From: Clostridia bacterium
GTDB taxonomy: Bacteria > Bacillota > Clostridia > Oscillospirales > Acutalibacteraceae
Direction: 5' to 3'
DNA length: 9,632 nucleotides
Assembly: GCA_900766895.1 (NCBI GenBank)
Contig: CAAFXF010000069.1
Span: forward strand, 1-9,632
The notes below the pieces were generated by a model. It saw only the letters and a program-made list of their open reading frames with translations, was not told the origin of the DNA and made no database searches. Shown in pieces: positions 1 through 6,325 of this stretch (the stretch's first letter is position 1; each line of letters starts with the position of its first letter). The position numbers and the translations under genes were made by a program.

Positions 1-16
1 TATAATATTAGTTAGT

Positions 17-45
17 ATTTTATTCCATATGAAACCCAATGTCAA
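17..45 (-). promoter_or_regulatory. Possible promoter reading off the left edge
   Basis: On the minus strand there is TTGACA at 45-40, a 17-nt spacer and TAAAAT at 22-17 (5 of 6 matches to the -10 consensus). This would start a transcript leaving the window on the left, divergent from ychF. No coding sequence of that gene is visible here. AT-rich DNA yields such matches by chance, so this is moderate evidence only. Confidence 0.4.
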
Positions 46-59
46 GTCAATATTTATAC

Positions 60-88
60 TTGTAAAAAAATGTATATTGTTATATAAT
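60..88 (+). promoter_or_regulatory. Promoter of ychF
   Basis: TTGTAA at 60-65, a 17-nt spacer and a perfect TATAAT at 83-88 form a good housekeeping-type promoter. Transcription would begin near 95, leaving a leader of about 40 nt before the ychF start at 137. This is an additional reason to reject the longer upstream start at 29, which would lie before the transcript begins. Confidence 0.65.
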
Positions 89-121
89 AACTTGAAACTA
101 ATAACTCGAAACAAAAACAAC

Positions 122-127
122 AAGGAG
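122..127 (+). promoter_or_regulatory. Ribosome binding site deciding the ychF start
   Basis: AAGGAG lies 9 nt before the ATG at 137. The open frame extends up to an ATG at 29, but the residues encoded by 29-136 are not part of the YchF family and no such site precedes position 29. Confidence 0.75.
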
Positions 128-136
128 CTAATCAAT

Positions 137-1231
137 ATGAAATTAGGAATGGTAGGATTGCCAAACGTCGGCAAAAGTACGCTATTTAATGCTATTACAA
201 ATGCAGGAGCACAAAGTGCAAACTATCCGTTTTGCACAATAGAGCCAAACGTAGGTATGGTAAGTGTTCCTGATGAAAGACTTGACAAGCTTGCCGAAAT
301 GTATCAGCCGGACAAGTTTACACCTGCTACAATTGAATTTGTCGATATTGCAGGACTGGTTAAGGGCGCAAGTCAGGGTGAAGGTTTAGGCAACAAGTTT
401 TTGTCGCATATCAGAGAGGTTGACGCTATTATTCATGTTGTAAGATGCTTTGAAAATGACGACATTACACATGTTGACGGAAACATAGACCCTGCGAGAG
501 ATATTGAAACAATTAACCTTGAGCTTATTCTGTCCGATCTTGATATTTTATCAAGAAGAGTTGACAACAGAAAAAAGGCTATGAAGGGTGATAAAACCAT
601 TGCGGGAGAGGTTGCTTTTCTTGAAAGACTTATTGCGGAAATGGAAACGGGAAAAACAGCAAGAGCGTGCGAAATTTCAGACGACGAAAAGGAGTTTCTA
701 AAGGATGTTGCACTGCTTACAATTAAGCCTGTAATATATGCCTGCAATATGGGTGAAAACGATTTTATTGACGGTATAGATAACAACAAATTCTATAACA
801 TTGTTAAGGAAATTGCATCTGATGAGGGAGCCGAAACATTCCCGATTTGTGCTGAAATGGAGGCTCAAATAGCAGAGCTTGACGCAGACGAAAAGCAAAT
901 GTTCCTTGAAGATATGGGCCTTGAAAAATCAGGACTTGACAGACTCATCAAAAAAAGCTATTCCCTTTTAGGATTAATCAGCTATCTTACCGCAGGAAAG
1001 CCCGAGGTAAGAGCTTGGACAATAAAGAAAGGCACAAAAGCACCGCAGGCTGCCGGTAAAATCCACACCGACTTTGAACGTGGCTTTATTCGTGCCGAGG
1101 TTGTTTCGTTTGATGACCTTATGGAATGCGGTTCGATGAACGCCGCAAAGGAAAAAGGACTTGTTCGAAGCGAGGGTAAGGAATATGTTATGAACGACGG
1201 AGATATAGTTCTTTTCCGTTTTAATGTATAA
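137..1231 (+). CDS. ychF: Redox-regulated ribosome-associated ATPase YchF (Obg family)
   Basis: The product is 364 residues, the usual YchF length (363 in E. coli). In order it shows a P-loop GLPNVGKS (residues 7-14), the G3 motif DIAGLVKGAS (about 70-79), the family block around FLSHIREVDAIIHVVRCF (about 88-105), and NMGE (204-207), the altered G4 motif that makes this family prefer ATP to GTP. A C-terminal TGS domain (about 280-362) contains the near-invariant stretch AGKPEVRAWTIKKGTKAPQA. Cys33 in PFCTIEPN corresponds to the redox-sensing Cys35 of E. coli YchF. The family binds ribosomes and is linked to oxidative-stress responses and translation accuracy; it acts in the cytosol. The start is set by the AAGGAG site and the family length. 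It has its own promoter, and no clear terminator follows it before the next promoter at 1256. Confidence 0.96.
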   Translation: MKLGMVGLPNVGKSTLFNAITNAGAQSANYPFCTIEPNVGMVSVPDERLDKLAEMYQPDKFTPATIEFVDIAGLVKGASQGEGLGNKFLSHIREVDAIIHVVRCFENDDITHVDGNIDPARDIETINLELILSDLDILSRRVDNRKKAMKGDKTIAGEVAFLERLIAEMETGKTARACEISDDEKEFLKDVALLTIKPVIYACNMGENDFIDGIDNNKFYNIVKEIASDEGAETFPICAEMEAQIAELDADEKQMFLEDMGLEKSGLDRLIKKSYSLLGLISYLTAGKPEVRAWTIKKGTKAPQAAGKIHTDFERGFIRAEVVSFDDLMECGSMNAAKEKGLVRSEGKEYVMNDGDIVLFRFNV

Positions 1232-1255
1232 ATTGTCAAAAAATAAACAAAATTG

Positions 1256-1284
1256 TTGACAGTATCTACCGTTTAGTATATTAT
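1256..1284 (+). promoter_or_regulatory. Strong promoter of the sigma factor / zinc-ribbon unit
   Basis: A perfect TTGACA at 1256-1261, exactly 17 nt, then TATTAT at 1279-1284 (5 of 6). Transcription would start near 1290, giving a leader of about 33 nt before the ATG at 1324. The -35 box is the right arm of a short inverted repeat (TGTCAA at 1234-1239). Confidence 0.75.
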
Positions 1285-1323
1285 TATATTAAAGAAGTGT
1301 TAAATTGCAGATATGGAGGTCAT

Positions 1324-1887
1324 ATGGCTGATATAAAAACAAGCTCGAATAATGACCTAATCACTTTACGCAAAAATGAAGATGCAATAAATGAGTTGAT
1401 TATAAGATATAAGCCGGTAGTTGAGGCTATTGCTGTAAAATATATCAACTCACCTCTTGAAAAGGAAGATCTTGTTCAGGAAGGTATGATCGGTTTGTTG
1501 GCGGCAATTAACTCTTACAAAAAAGAAAAGGGTGCTTCATTCGGCACTTATGCAAGACGTTGTATAAATAATTCAATTCAATCGGCACTAAAAAAAGTGT
1601 CAAGGCTTAAGGATATTCCACAGTCAAACCTTGTATCTCTTGAAGAGGATTATTTTGATGATGTTGTACATTTAAGTGCAGAGGATGAATACTTGGCAAA
1701 GGAAAGTGTATTAACCCTTAATTCCGTACTGTATGAGGAGCTGTCAAGCTTTGAAAACGAGGTTTTAAGGCTTTACATTATGGGATGCAAATATAACGAA
1801 ATTGCCGAAAAGCTTGACAGAAATGCAAAAGCTATTGACAATGCTATCCAACGTATTCGTAAGAAACTCGATGGAGTTGCTTTTTGA
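1324..1887 (+). CDS. SigH-like sigma-70 family RNA polymerase sigma factor
   Basis: This 187-residue protein has sigma regions 2 and 4 only, without regions 1.1 or 3. Region 2 spans about residues 20-92 and carries EDLVQEGMIGLLAAI (about 48-62) and GASFGTYARRCINNSIQ, the core-binding and -10 recognition segments. Region 4 (about 138-182) ends in the helix-turn-helix YNEIAEKLDRNAKAIDNAIQRIRKKL. From memory of the family, both blocks resemble Bacillus SigH (EDIVQEGMIGL; SIDNALQRVKRKL) more than SigA or ECF factors. SigH directs early sporulation and transition-phase genes in Bacillus; whether this protein does so here is not shown. The ATG at 1324 follows GGAGGT at 1315-1320; an in-frame GTG at 1297 would add nine residues but lacks a site. 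The zinc-ribbon gene follows after 40 nt with no terminator between them, so the two are probably co-transcribed. Confidence 0.85.
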   Translation: MADIKTSSNNDLITLRKNEDAINELIIRYKPVVEAIAVKYINSPLEKEDLVQEGMIGLLAAINSYKKEKGASFGTYARRCINNSIQSALKKVSRLKDIPQSNLVSLEEDYFDDVVHLSAEDEYLAKESVLTLNSVLYEELSSFENEVLRLYIMGCKYNEIAEKLDRNAKAIDNAIQRIRKKLDGVAF

Positions 1888-1927
1888 ATAATTCCCCGGC
1901 AAAATCTTTAGAGAGGAAGGACAAATC

Positions 1928-2200
1928 ATGTACGAAGACAAAACATTGGTTTGCAAGGACTGCAACAATGAGTTTATTTTTACTGCAGGCGAGCAGGAAT
2001 TTTATGCTGAAAAAGGCTTTGTAAATGAGCCACAGCGTTGTAAGGCATGCAGAGATGCAAGAAAGCAAGCTGCAAAGGCACCGAGAGAAAATCACGATGC
2101 AACCTGTGCCGAATGCGGTAGAGCTTGTGTAGTTCCGTTTAAGCCAACAGACGGCAGACCTGTATATTGCAGTGAATGCTTTGCAAAAAGGAACCAATAA
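1928..2200 (+). CDS. Small protein with two zinc-ribbon motifs
   Basis: The 90-residue product has two sets of paired CxxC motifs: C9/C12 with C38/C41, and C60/C63 with C81/C84, each set fitting a four-cysteine zinc site. The first half (LVCKDCNNEFIFTAGEQEFYAEKGF...CKACR) matches the 'probable zinc-ribbon' proteins widespread in Firmicutes and other bacteria; the second half resembles a CxxC...YCSECF zinc-ribbon. C67 is an extra cysteine. A basic linker (about residues 42-56) joins the halves. No signal peptide or membrane segment is present, so it is cytosolic. The function of the family is not established; nucleic-acid or protein binding is only an inference from the fold. The start at 1928 follows an AGGAAGG site at 1914-1920. 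It sits 40 nt behind the sigma factor gene and is probably made from the same transcript. Confidence 0.85.
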   Translation: MYEDKTLVCKDCNNEFIFTAGEQEFYAEKGFVNEPQRCKACRDARKQAAKAPRENHDATCAECGRACVVPFKPTDGRPVYCSECFAKRNQ

Positions 2201-2220
2201 TAAATAATAATTAAAGCAAA

Positions 2221-2250
2221 AATCCACCTGTAAAAAGGTGGATTTTTTTA
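2221..2250. terminator. Bidirectional hairpin terminator between convergent units
   Basis: AATCCACCT (2221-2229) pairs perfectly with AGGTGGATT (2236-2244) across a 6-nt loop. A T-run follows on the plus strand and an A-run precedes the stem, giving a T-run on the minus strand. It can therefore end both the plus-strand sigma/zinc-ribbon unit and the minus-strand ABC operon, whose last gene stops at 2248. Confidence 0.9.
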
Positions 2251-3600
2251 TTGATTTCTTATTGCTGTTAAAGCGCTGACCTTAACTGATTTTTTTGCCG
2301 GTGAAAGACCTGCAAGTATTCCTATACCGGCGGAGAACACAACTCCGCAAATTGCAAGCCAAGGCGGAATATACGAAAGATACAGCTTTACGTCATCACT
2401 AACGCCAAGCATACCCATTCCGCCCATATGAGACATTGCAATCCGCCCTATTGTATTAGCCGTTATTGAAACAAAATAACTGATTGCAACCCCTATTAAG
2501 CCTCCTATACCTCCGATTATTGCCGCTTCATACAGAAACATTGCCTTAATATCCTTTATTTCACAGCCGATAACCTTTAGTATACCAATTTCCTTTTGGC
2601 GTTCAAAAACAGACATTACCATTGTATTGCTGATGCCGAAGGCGGCAACAAACATTGATACGGCACCGATTGCGCCGAGAACAAGCTGAACAACCTTCAT
2701 AACCTTCTTTGAGCTTTCAAGTGCCTCGTCATCACTTGAACAGGAATATCCGGCACTTTGAATAGTATTTTTTACATCCTTAATTTTATCTCCGTCCTCA
2801 ACATATACGGAAATACTGTTATATTGAAGCTTATCCTTCTTGCCCGGATTCATCATTTGACTTTCCTTAACAAGACGCTTTGCAAAATCAAGATCGATAT
2901 ATATTGAATATGCAGAATCATAATCAAAGCCTGACGAGCTTTTCAACACTCCCGAAACGTAAAGCTTTTGCTTTGTTCCTGTTTTATCAACAGTACCGTC
3001 AGATCCGTCACCGACGCTTGCCTTTGGTGCAATCAAAAAAGTATTCTTCATTGCGTCAATATCGCAGGAGTCAATCTCGTAATTCTTGTCATATGTATAC
3101 TTAACGGAATTGCCCTGTGCGTCCATAAAGTTTGTAACAACAGTGTTACCGAAGAAGGCACAGTTCTCTTTTGATACACCGGAAAAGTCGCCCTTGTCAA
3201 GCTTGTAGCCAAGATCCTGCATTTTTGAAATATCAATACCGTAAACAACACCCGTGTAAGAATATTTACCGCAGGTAATGGCAACATTTTGATCAACAGA
3301 CAATGTTGGTATTACGGCTTTAACACCGTCTATGCCCTCAAAGTATTTTACAGCAGAATCATCAAAAGGAGGCGCCTGACCGTCATTTTCTTCCATAGCC
3401 ATAGAGTATACGGAAATCCTTGTAATTGACGAATTTGATTTATACTGATCTGTAATCATCTTGTCAATACCAAGCCCGATTGAAAGCATAATTATGATAG
3501 CGCAGGTTCCCACAACAACACCGCAGATAGTAAGACGGGTTCTTGTTCTTCTGTTTCTTAAATTTTGCCAAGCAATAGATATAAGATCAGATTTCTTCAT
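2248..3600 (-). CDS. MacB/FtsX-type ABC transporter permease
   Basis: The 450-residue protein has the MacB layout: a short cytoplasmic N-terminus, a first membrane segment (about residues 24-44), a large extracellular domain (about 45-300), then three more membrane segments (about 302-326, 354-378, 411-433). Between segments 2 and 3 lies the cytoplasmic coupling region ERQKEIGILKVIGCEIKDI, which contacts the ATPase in this family, and the tail GLSPAKKSVKVSALTAIRNQ is typical of MacB/YknZ-like permeases. Such proteins work by mechanotransmission, moving substrates or envelope components without a classical membrane channel. The substrate cannot be read from sequence. The extracellular domain has four cysteines (C110, C147, C179, C287). 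It is the last gene of the operon; its ATG lies within the final codons of the repeat-protein gene (14-nt overlap), with an AAGGTAG-type site upstream, which suggests translational coupling. Confidence 0.92.
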   Translation of the reverse strand: MKKSDLISIAWQNLRNRRTRTRLTICGVVVGTCAIIIMLSIGLGIDKMITDQYKSNSSITRISVYSMAMEENDGQAPPFDDSAVKYFEGIDGVKAVIPTLSVDQNVAITCGKYSYTGVVYGIDISKMQDLGYKLDKGDFSGVSKENCAFFGNTVVTNFMDAQGNSVKYTYDKNYEIDSCDIDAMKNTFLIAPKASVGDGSDGTVDKTGTKQKLYVSGVLKSSSGFDYDSAYSIYIDLDFAKRLVKESQMMNPGKKDKLQYNSISVYVEDGDKIKDVKNTIQSAGYSCSSDDEALESSKKVMKVVQLVLGAIGAVSMFVAAFGISNTMVMSVFERQKEIGILKVIGCEIKDIKAMFLYEAAIIGGIGGLIGVAISYFVSITANTIGRIAMSHMGGMGMLGVSDDVKLYLSYIPPWLAICGVVFSAGIGILAGLSPAKKSVKVSALTAIRNQ

Positions 3601-5284
3601 TAAAATCTACCTTACCTTTCTTATGCTTTTTCTTTTTTAATGCAACAGCTGTAACTACTAAGGCAATGAGAACCGCAACACTTGCAACAACACCTATAAC
3701 AATTTTTTTACTATTTGATTTATTATCTGTTTCACTGTCATCAGGTGTTTCGGGCTCAATAGGAAACGGATCAACATATTCTTCTGCCGTAACCTTGAAG
3801 TCTTGCTTTATGCTCTTTTTCTCTGTATTGTCATTCTCATATTCAAAAATAATTGTAAGCTTGTATTCTCCTACCTCATTAAATGTTATGGGAAGATTAT
3901 AATTACTTGAATACTGTGCTCCGGGTTCAATAGAGCCTATATATGCGGAATTAAGCTCATTACCGTTGGAATCGACAACCTTAACAGTACCGTTGTTAAG
4001 TACTGTTTTACCTGAATTAACAAGCTTAAACGCACAATCCGATTCCTCGCCTACTGTTACGGTTTTATCTGCCAAATCTACATTTGTAAACATTACCTTA
4101 TCAGGCTGAACAACAGGAACAGACATTGTTAATTCCTCTGTCCCCTGTTGCTTTTGACCCTCCTCAACATATTCATATGAAATTGATGCAACTATCGGAT
4201 AAACTCCTGACGGTGCGGAATTCAGGCAGGTAAAATTCTTTGAAACACTAACGGATGAATTTGGATTGATGTGGTCAACGGATATTGTATCGGTGCCGTC
4301 TGCAACCACAAATGTTTCACCTCCGGAAACCTTTATAATGACATTTTTTGCCTTAATGCTTTTTGAGTTATTTTTTACAGAAAATGAAAGATTAAATTTC
4401 TTTCCGCCTTTGATAGTTTTTTCACCGTAGCTAAAGCCACCAATTACAAGTCTCGGAGTTAAGCTGATACCTGAATTATCTGACTTTGAAGAGGTGCTGA
4501 CAGTAAAAGTTGCTTCTGCTGTTCCCTGCTCAACCGTACCTGCTCTTGTGTATTCATATGTAATGCTGACAGAAATCGGGTGCATACCCGAAGGTGCCGA
4601 ATTACTGCATACAAGCTTTTTTGTTATGTTGGCTGTGGCACCCTTTGAAATAGCACTTTTATATACAGTGTCTACACCGTTTGAAACACTGAATACATCA
4701 CCGCCGTTTAGCTTGATATTTACATTTTTAACATCATAGGAAGAACTTTTATTTGTAATATAAAAATCAAAATTAAATTTGCTTCCCGCAGTAATCGGCT
4801 TGTCAAATTTATCGTATGACATTACAAGCACAGGTGCTCCTCCATCGGAGGATTGTGAGCCTGCATAAGTCATAATACTGAAATTAGCATCAGAGGTAAG
4901 TCCGTTATATTCACAGCTAACACCAACCGTATGAGTACCTGCAGGAGTATCCTTGTTGCATATAAAGGTTTTCTTTACCGTAACCGATGAAGAAAAGCCC
5001 GATGTATATTCTGTATCAGACGAATTATAAACGGAAAATGCATCGCCACCGTTAAACTTGAACACGCAATCGTCAACATATGCGGCTTTAACATTTGTTG
5101 CTGTTACTGTAACGGTAAAAATATCACCCGGATAAATCTGCTTTTTATCAACCGAAAAGTTGGAAAACACAACCTTTGGCATGATAGGTGTATACTCATC
5201 CTCAGCTGCAAATGCAGGAATTTGACACGTTACCATCATAATAATTACTAAAACTGCCGAAATAAAGCTATTAATCCTTTTCAT
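3587..5284 (-). CDS. Secreted, membrane-anchored protein with four tandem CARDB-like repeats
   Basis: The 565-residue protein starts with a signal peptide (basic KR, hydrophobic core 7-22, likely cleavage after AFA near residue 26). Four tandem domains of about 105-115 residues follow (roughly 34-139, 150-263, 276-391, 395-500), then an acidic, Pro-rich linker, one membrane segment (about 527-549) and a Lys-rich cytoplasmic tail, giving an outside domain with the C-terminus inside. Each repeat has the beta-strand rhythm of CARDB/NEW3-type Ig-like domains. Repeats 1-3 share GG(D/E)xF.V followed by a cysteine before (T/A)P(A/S)G (C109, C226, C353); repeat 4 has lost it. It sits between the ATPase and permease genes, overlapping each by 14 nt, so it is probably the extracellular partner of this ABC system. 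GGAG at 5297-5294 lies 9 nt before the ATG. Its biochemical role is not known; a cell-wall or ligand-binding role is inference. Confidence 0.87.
   Translation of the reverse strand: MKRINSFISAVLVIIMMVTCQIPAFAAEDEYTPIMPKVVFSNFSVDKKQIYPGDIFTVTVTATNVKAAYVDDCVFKFNGGDAFSVYNSSDTEYTSGFSSSVTVKKTFICNKDTPAGTHTVGVSCEYNGLTSDANFSIMTYAGSQSSDGGAPVLVMSYDKFDKPITAGSKFNFDFYITNKSSSYDVKNVNIKLNGGDVFSVSNGVDTVYKSAISKGATANITKKLVCSNSAPSGMHPISVSITYEYTRAGTVEQGTAEATFTVSTSSKSDNSGISLTPRLVIGGFSYGEKTIKGGKKFNLSFSVKNNSKSIKAKNVIIKVSGGETFVVADGTDTISVDHINPNSSVSVSKNFTCLNSAPSGVYPIVASISYEYVEEGQKQQGTEELTMSVPVVQPDKVMFTNVDLADKTVTVGEESDCAFKLVNSGKTVLNNGTVKVVDSNGNELNSAYIGSIEPGAQYSSNYNLPITFNEVGEYKLTIIFEYENDNTEKKSIKQDFKVTAEEYVDPFPIEPETPDDSETDNKSNSKKIVIGVVASVAVLIALVVTAVALKKKKHKKGKVDFNEEI
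3785..5185 (-). repeat. Four-domain tandem repeat region inside the secreted protein
   Basis: Approximate units are 5185-4868, 4837-4496, 4459-4112 and 4102-3785. Units 2 and 3 are the most alike at protein level (SAPSGMHPISVSITYEY versus SAPSGVYPIVASISYEY). Unit 1 is more diverged and shorter at its end, and unit 4 lacks the cysteine motif. This suggests old internal duplication rather than recent expansion. Confidence 0.75.
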
Positions 5285-5996
5285 TTATACTTTCTCCATT
5301 CATATCATTTTTTGAAACAGAAACAACTTTGCCGTCGCTGATGTTTACAATAACATCAGCATATTTAGCTACATTTATATCGTGAGTTACCATAATAACG
5401 GTATTGTGCCGCTCATTAACTATATCCCTAATCAGCTGCATAACCTCACGTGTAGTATTGCTGTCAAGATTACCCGTAGGCTCGTCGGCAAAAATTATAC
5501 TCGGGTCAGTTACAAGTGCTCTTGCAATACCTACTCTTTGCTGTTGGCCGCCACTCATTTCTGCAGGCTTATGCATATATCTGTCAGCAATACCGACAAG
5601 CTCAAGCATTTTGTACGCCTGCTTTTCCCTTTCCTGCTTGCTTATTCCCCTAAAGGTTAAAGGAAATGCAACATTTTCAAGAGCGGTAAGGGTTTGTAAA
5701 AGATTATACGACTGAAAAATAAATCCAGTATATCTTTGTCTGAATTTTGTAAGCTGTTCCTCGCTCAGCTGTTCAATCTTAAATCTGCCTATTTGTACCT
5801 CGCCCTTTGTCGGTCTTTCCAAACCTGCAAGCATATTCAGAAGTGTTGATTTTCCGGAACCTGATGTGCCGAGAATAGCAACAATTTGTCCCCTCTCAAT
5901 TTCTAAATTAACATCATCGAGAGCTTTTATTGTTTCATCACCGACAACATAATATTTTGACAAATTTTTTGTTTTAATAAGTACATTATCTTTCAT
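5271..5996 (-). CDS. MacB/LolD-family ABC transporter ATP-binding protein
   Basis: The 241-residue protein has every ATPase motif intact: Walker A GTSGSGKST (43-51), Q-loop FIFQSYNLL (Gln95), signature MSGGQQQR (147-154), Walker B IIFADEP (Asp171/Glu172), D-loop GNLD and H-loop VTHD (His205). The segment FQSYNLLQTLTALENVAFPL is characteristic of the LolD/MacB/FtsE group, which pairs with permeases of the type encoded two genes downstream. It is peripheral to the inner face of the membrane and hydrolyses ATP to drive that permease. The start at 5996 is preferred because GAGG at 6006-6003 is 6 nt upstream; a GTG at 6008 in the same frame overlaps that site itself. It is the first gene of the operon, 30 nt behind the promoter's -10 box. 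Confidence 0.94.
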   Translation of the reverse strand: MKDNVLIKTKNLSKYYVVGDETIKALDDVNLEIERGQIVAILGTSGSGKSTLLNMLAGLERPTKGEVQIGRFKIEQLSEEQLTKFRQRYTGFIFQSYNLLQTLTALENVAFPLTFRGISKQEREKQAYKMLELVGIADRYMHKPAEMSGGQQQRVGIARALVTDPSIIFADEPTGNLDSNTTREVMQLIRDIVNERHNTVIMVTHDINVAKYADVIVNISDGKVVSVSKNDMNGESINEKD

Positions 5997-6002
5997 AATT
6001 TG

Positions 6003-6006
6003 CCTC
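6003..6006 (-). promoter_or_regulatory. Ribosome binding site deciding the ATPase start
   Basis: GAGG on the minus strand, 6 nt before the ATG at 5996. The upstream in-frame GTG (6008-6006) overlaps this site and has no site of its own, so the shorter protein is chosen. Confidence 0.6.
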
Positions 6007-6025
6007 ACGTTTTGTTTGTATCTTT

Positions 6026-6053
6026 ATAGTAACATAATTAAGGAATATGTCAA
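6026..6053 (-). promoter_or_regulatory. Promoter of the three-gene ABC operon
   Basis: On the minus strand, a perfect TTGACA (6053-6048), a 16-nt spacer and TACTAT (6031-6026), with a TG one base before the -10 box (extended -10 type, TGTTACTAT). Transcription would start near 6019, leaving a leader of about 20 nt. No operator is obvious. Confidence 0.6.
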
Positions 6054-6118
6054 TAAAAACAGCACTTCTTTCCATAATCTTAACTTTTCAAATGTTTAAT
6101 CTTTACATTTATAAATAC

Positions 6119-6133
6119 AGAGTTCGAGTCTCT
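6119..6133 (+). repeat. Inverted T-arm copy 1
   Basis: The 15-nt sequence AGAGTTCGAGTCTCT is identical to 6267-6281 (148 nt away) and is the reverse complement of the T-arm part of tRNA-Ser(GCT) at 6337-6351. It lies just beyond the terminator-like hairpin that follows the partial tRNA copy on the minus strand. Confidence 0.85.
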
Positions 6134-6139
6134 AAAAAC

Positions 6140-6169
6140 AAAAAAGCAAACCGTGTGGTTTGCTTTTTT
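6140..6169 (-). terminator. Hairpin terminator behind the partial tRNA copy
   Basis: A perfect 13-bp stem (6140-6152 with 6157-6169) with loop GTGT and A/T-rich flanks. On the minus strand it starts right at the CCA of the partial tRNA copy and ends in a T-run, as a tRNA terminator would. With no intact tRNA in front of it, it may end nothing today; on the plus strand it also has a T-run. Confidence 0.75.
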
Positions 6170-6191
6170 GGCGCAGAAGGAGAGACTCGAA
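6169..6191 (-). pseudogene. Partial copy of the tRNA-Ser 3' end (T-loop to CCA)
   Basis: These 23 nt are identical to 6325-6347, the segment of tRNA-Ser(GCT) from T54 of the T-loop through the acceptor 3' strand, discriminator G and CCA. Identity stops exactly at the start of the T-loop: the sequence upstream on the minus strand does not form a T-stem, variable arm, anticodon arm or D-arm. It is therefore not a functional tRNA, but a duplicated tail, a decayed tRNA, or an attachment-site-like remnant. Confidence 0.85.
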
Positions 6192-6204
6192 AGCTTCGCT
6201 TTCG
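6188..6204. repeat. Short perfect hairpin at the edge of the partial tRNA copy
   Basis: CGAAAGC (6188-6194) pairs with GCTTTCG (6198-6204) across a TTC loop. The left arm uses the last bases of the 23-nt tRNA copy, so it marks the junction where tRNA identity ends. There is no T-run, so it is not a terminator. Confidence 0.6.
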
Positions 6205-6265
6205 CTGCTTGGATTTATATATCCTTGCTCCTCTGCCTGCGGCAAACCGTCGCAAATGGATTAGT

Positions 6266-6281
6266 GAGAGTTCGAGTCTCT
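6266..6281 (+). repeat. Inverted T-arm copy 2
   Basis: GAGAGTTCGAGTCTCT is the exact reverse complement of 6337-6352, the T-arm of tRNA-Ser(GCT) as it lies on the plus strand. Together they bracket the tRNA terminator as a 16-nt inverted repeat. Confidence 0.85.
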
Positions 6282-6287
6282 TACAAT

Positions 6288-6325
6288 AATAAAAAGGAGT
6301 CCGAAAATTCGAACTCCTTTTTATT
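6288..6325 (-). terminator. Terminator of tRNA-Ser(GCT)
   Basis: A perfect 13-bp stem (6288-6300 with 6313-6325) with a 12-nt loop, directly at the tRNA CCA on the minus strand and ending in an A/T-rich tail with T-run. The upper part of the hairpin reads GGAGTTCGAA on the minus strand, which resembles a tRNA T-arm and may be derived from one. Confidence 0.8.

Larger units (their letters stand above)
6054..6324. other. Gene-free stretch with tRNA-derived repeats
   Basis: Between the ABC operon promoter and the 3' end of tRNA-Ser(GCT) I find no convincing gene. Positions 6054-6118 show nothing notable. From 6119 onward the sequence is a mosaic of inverted T-arm copies, terminator-like hairpins and one partial tRNA 3' end, described separately. 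Open frames across it read through these elements and the tRNA and are not likely to be protein genes. Confidence 0.75.

Noticed and set aside
29..136. N-terminal 36-residue extension of YchF from an ATG at 29
   Set aside because: It is not part of the YchF family, has no ribosome site, and begins before the likely transcription start; the ATG at 137 has AAGGAG and gives the normal length.
433..789. 118-residue open frame on the minus strand inside ychF
   Set aside because: It is antisense to a well-conserved gene, has no recognisable domain and fits a shadow frame.
1844..2227. 127-residue Cys-rich, hydrophobic frame on the minus strand over the zinc-ribbon gene
   Set aside because: It is the antisense of the CxxC-rich gene and runs into the terminator stem; the plus-strand gene has a ribosome site and recognised motifs.
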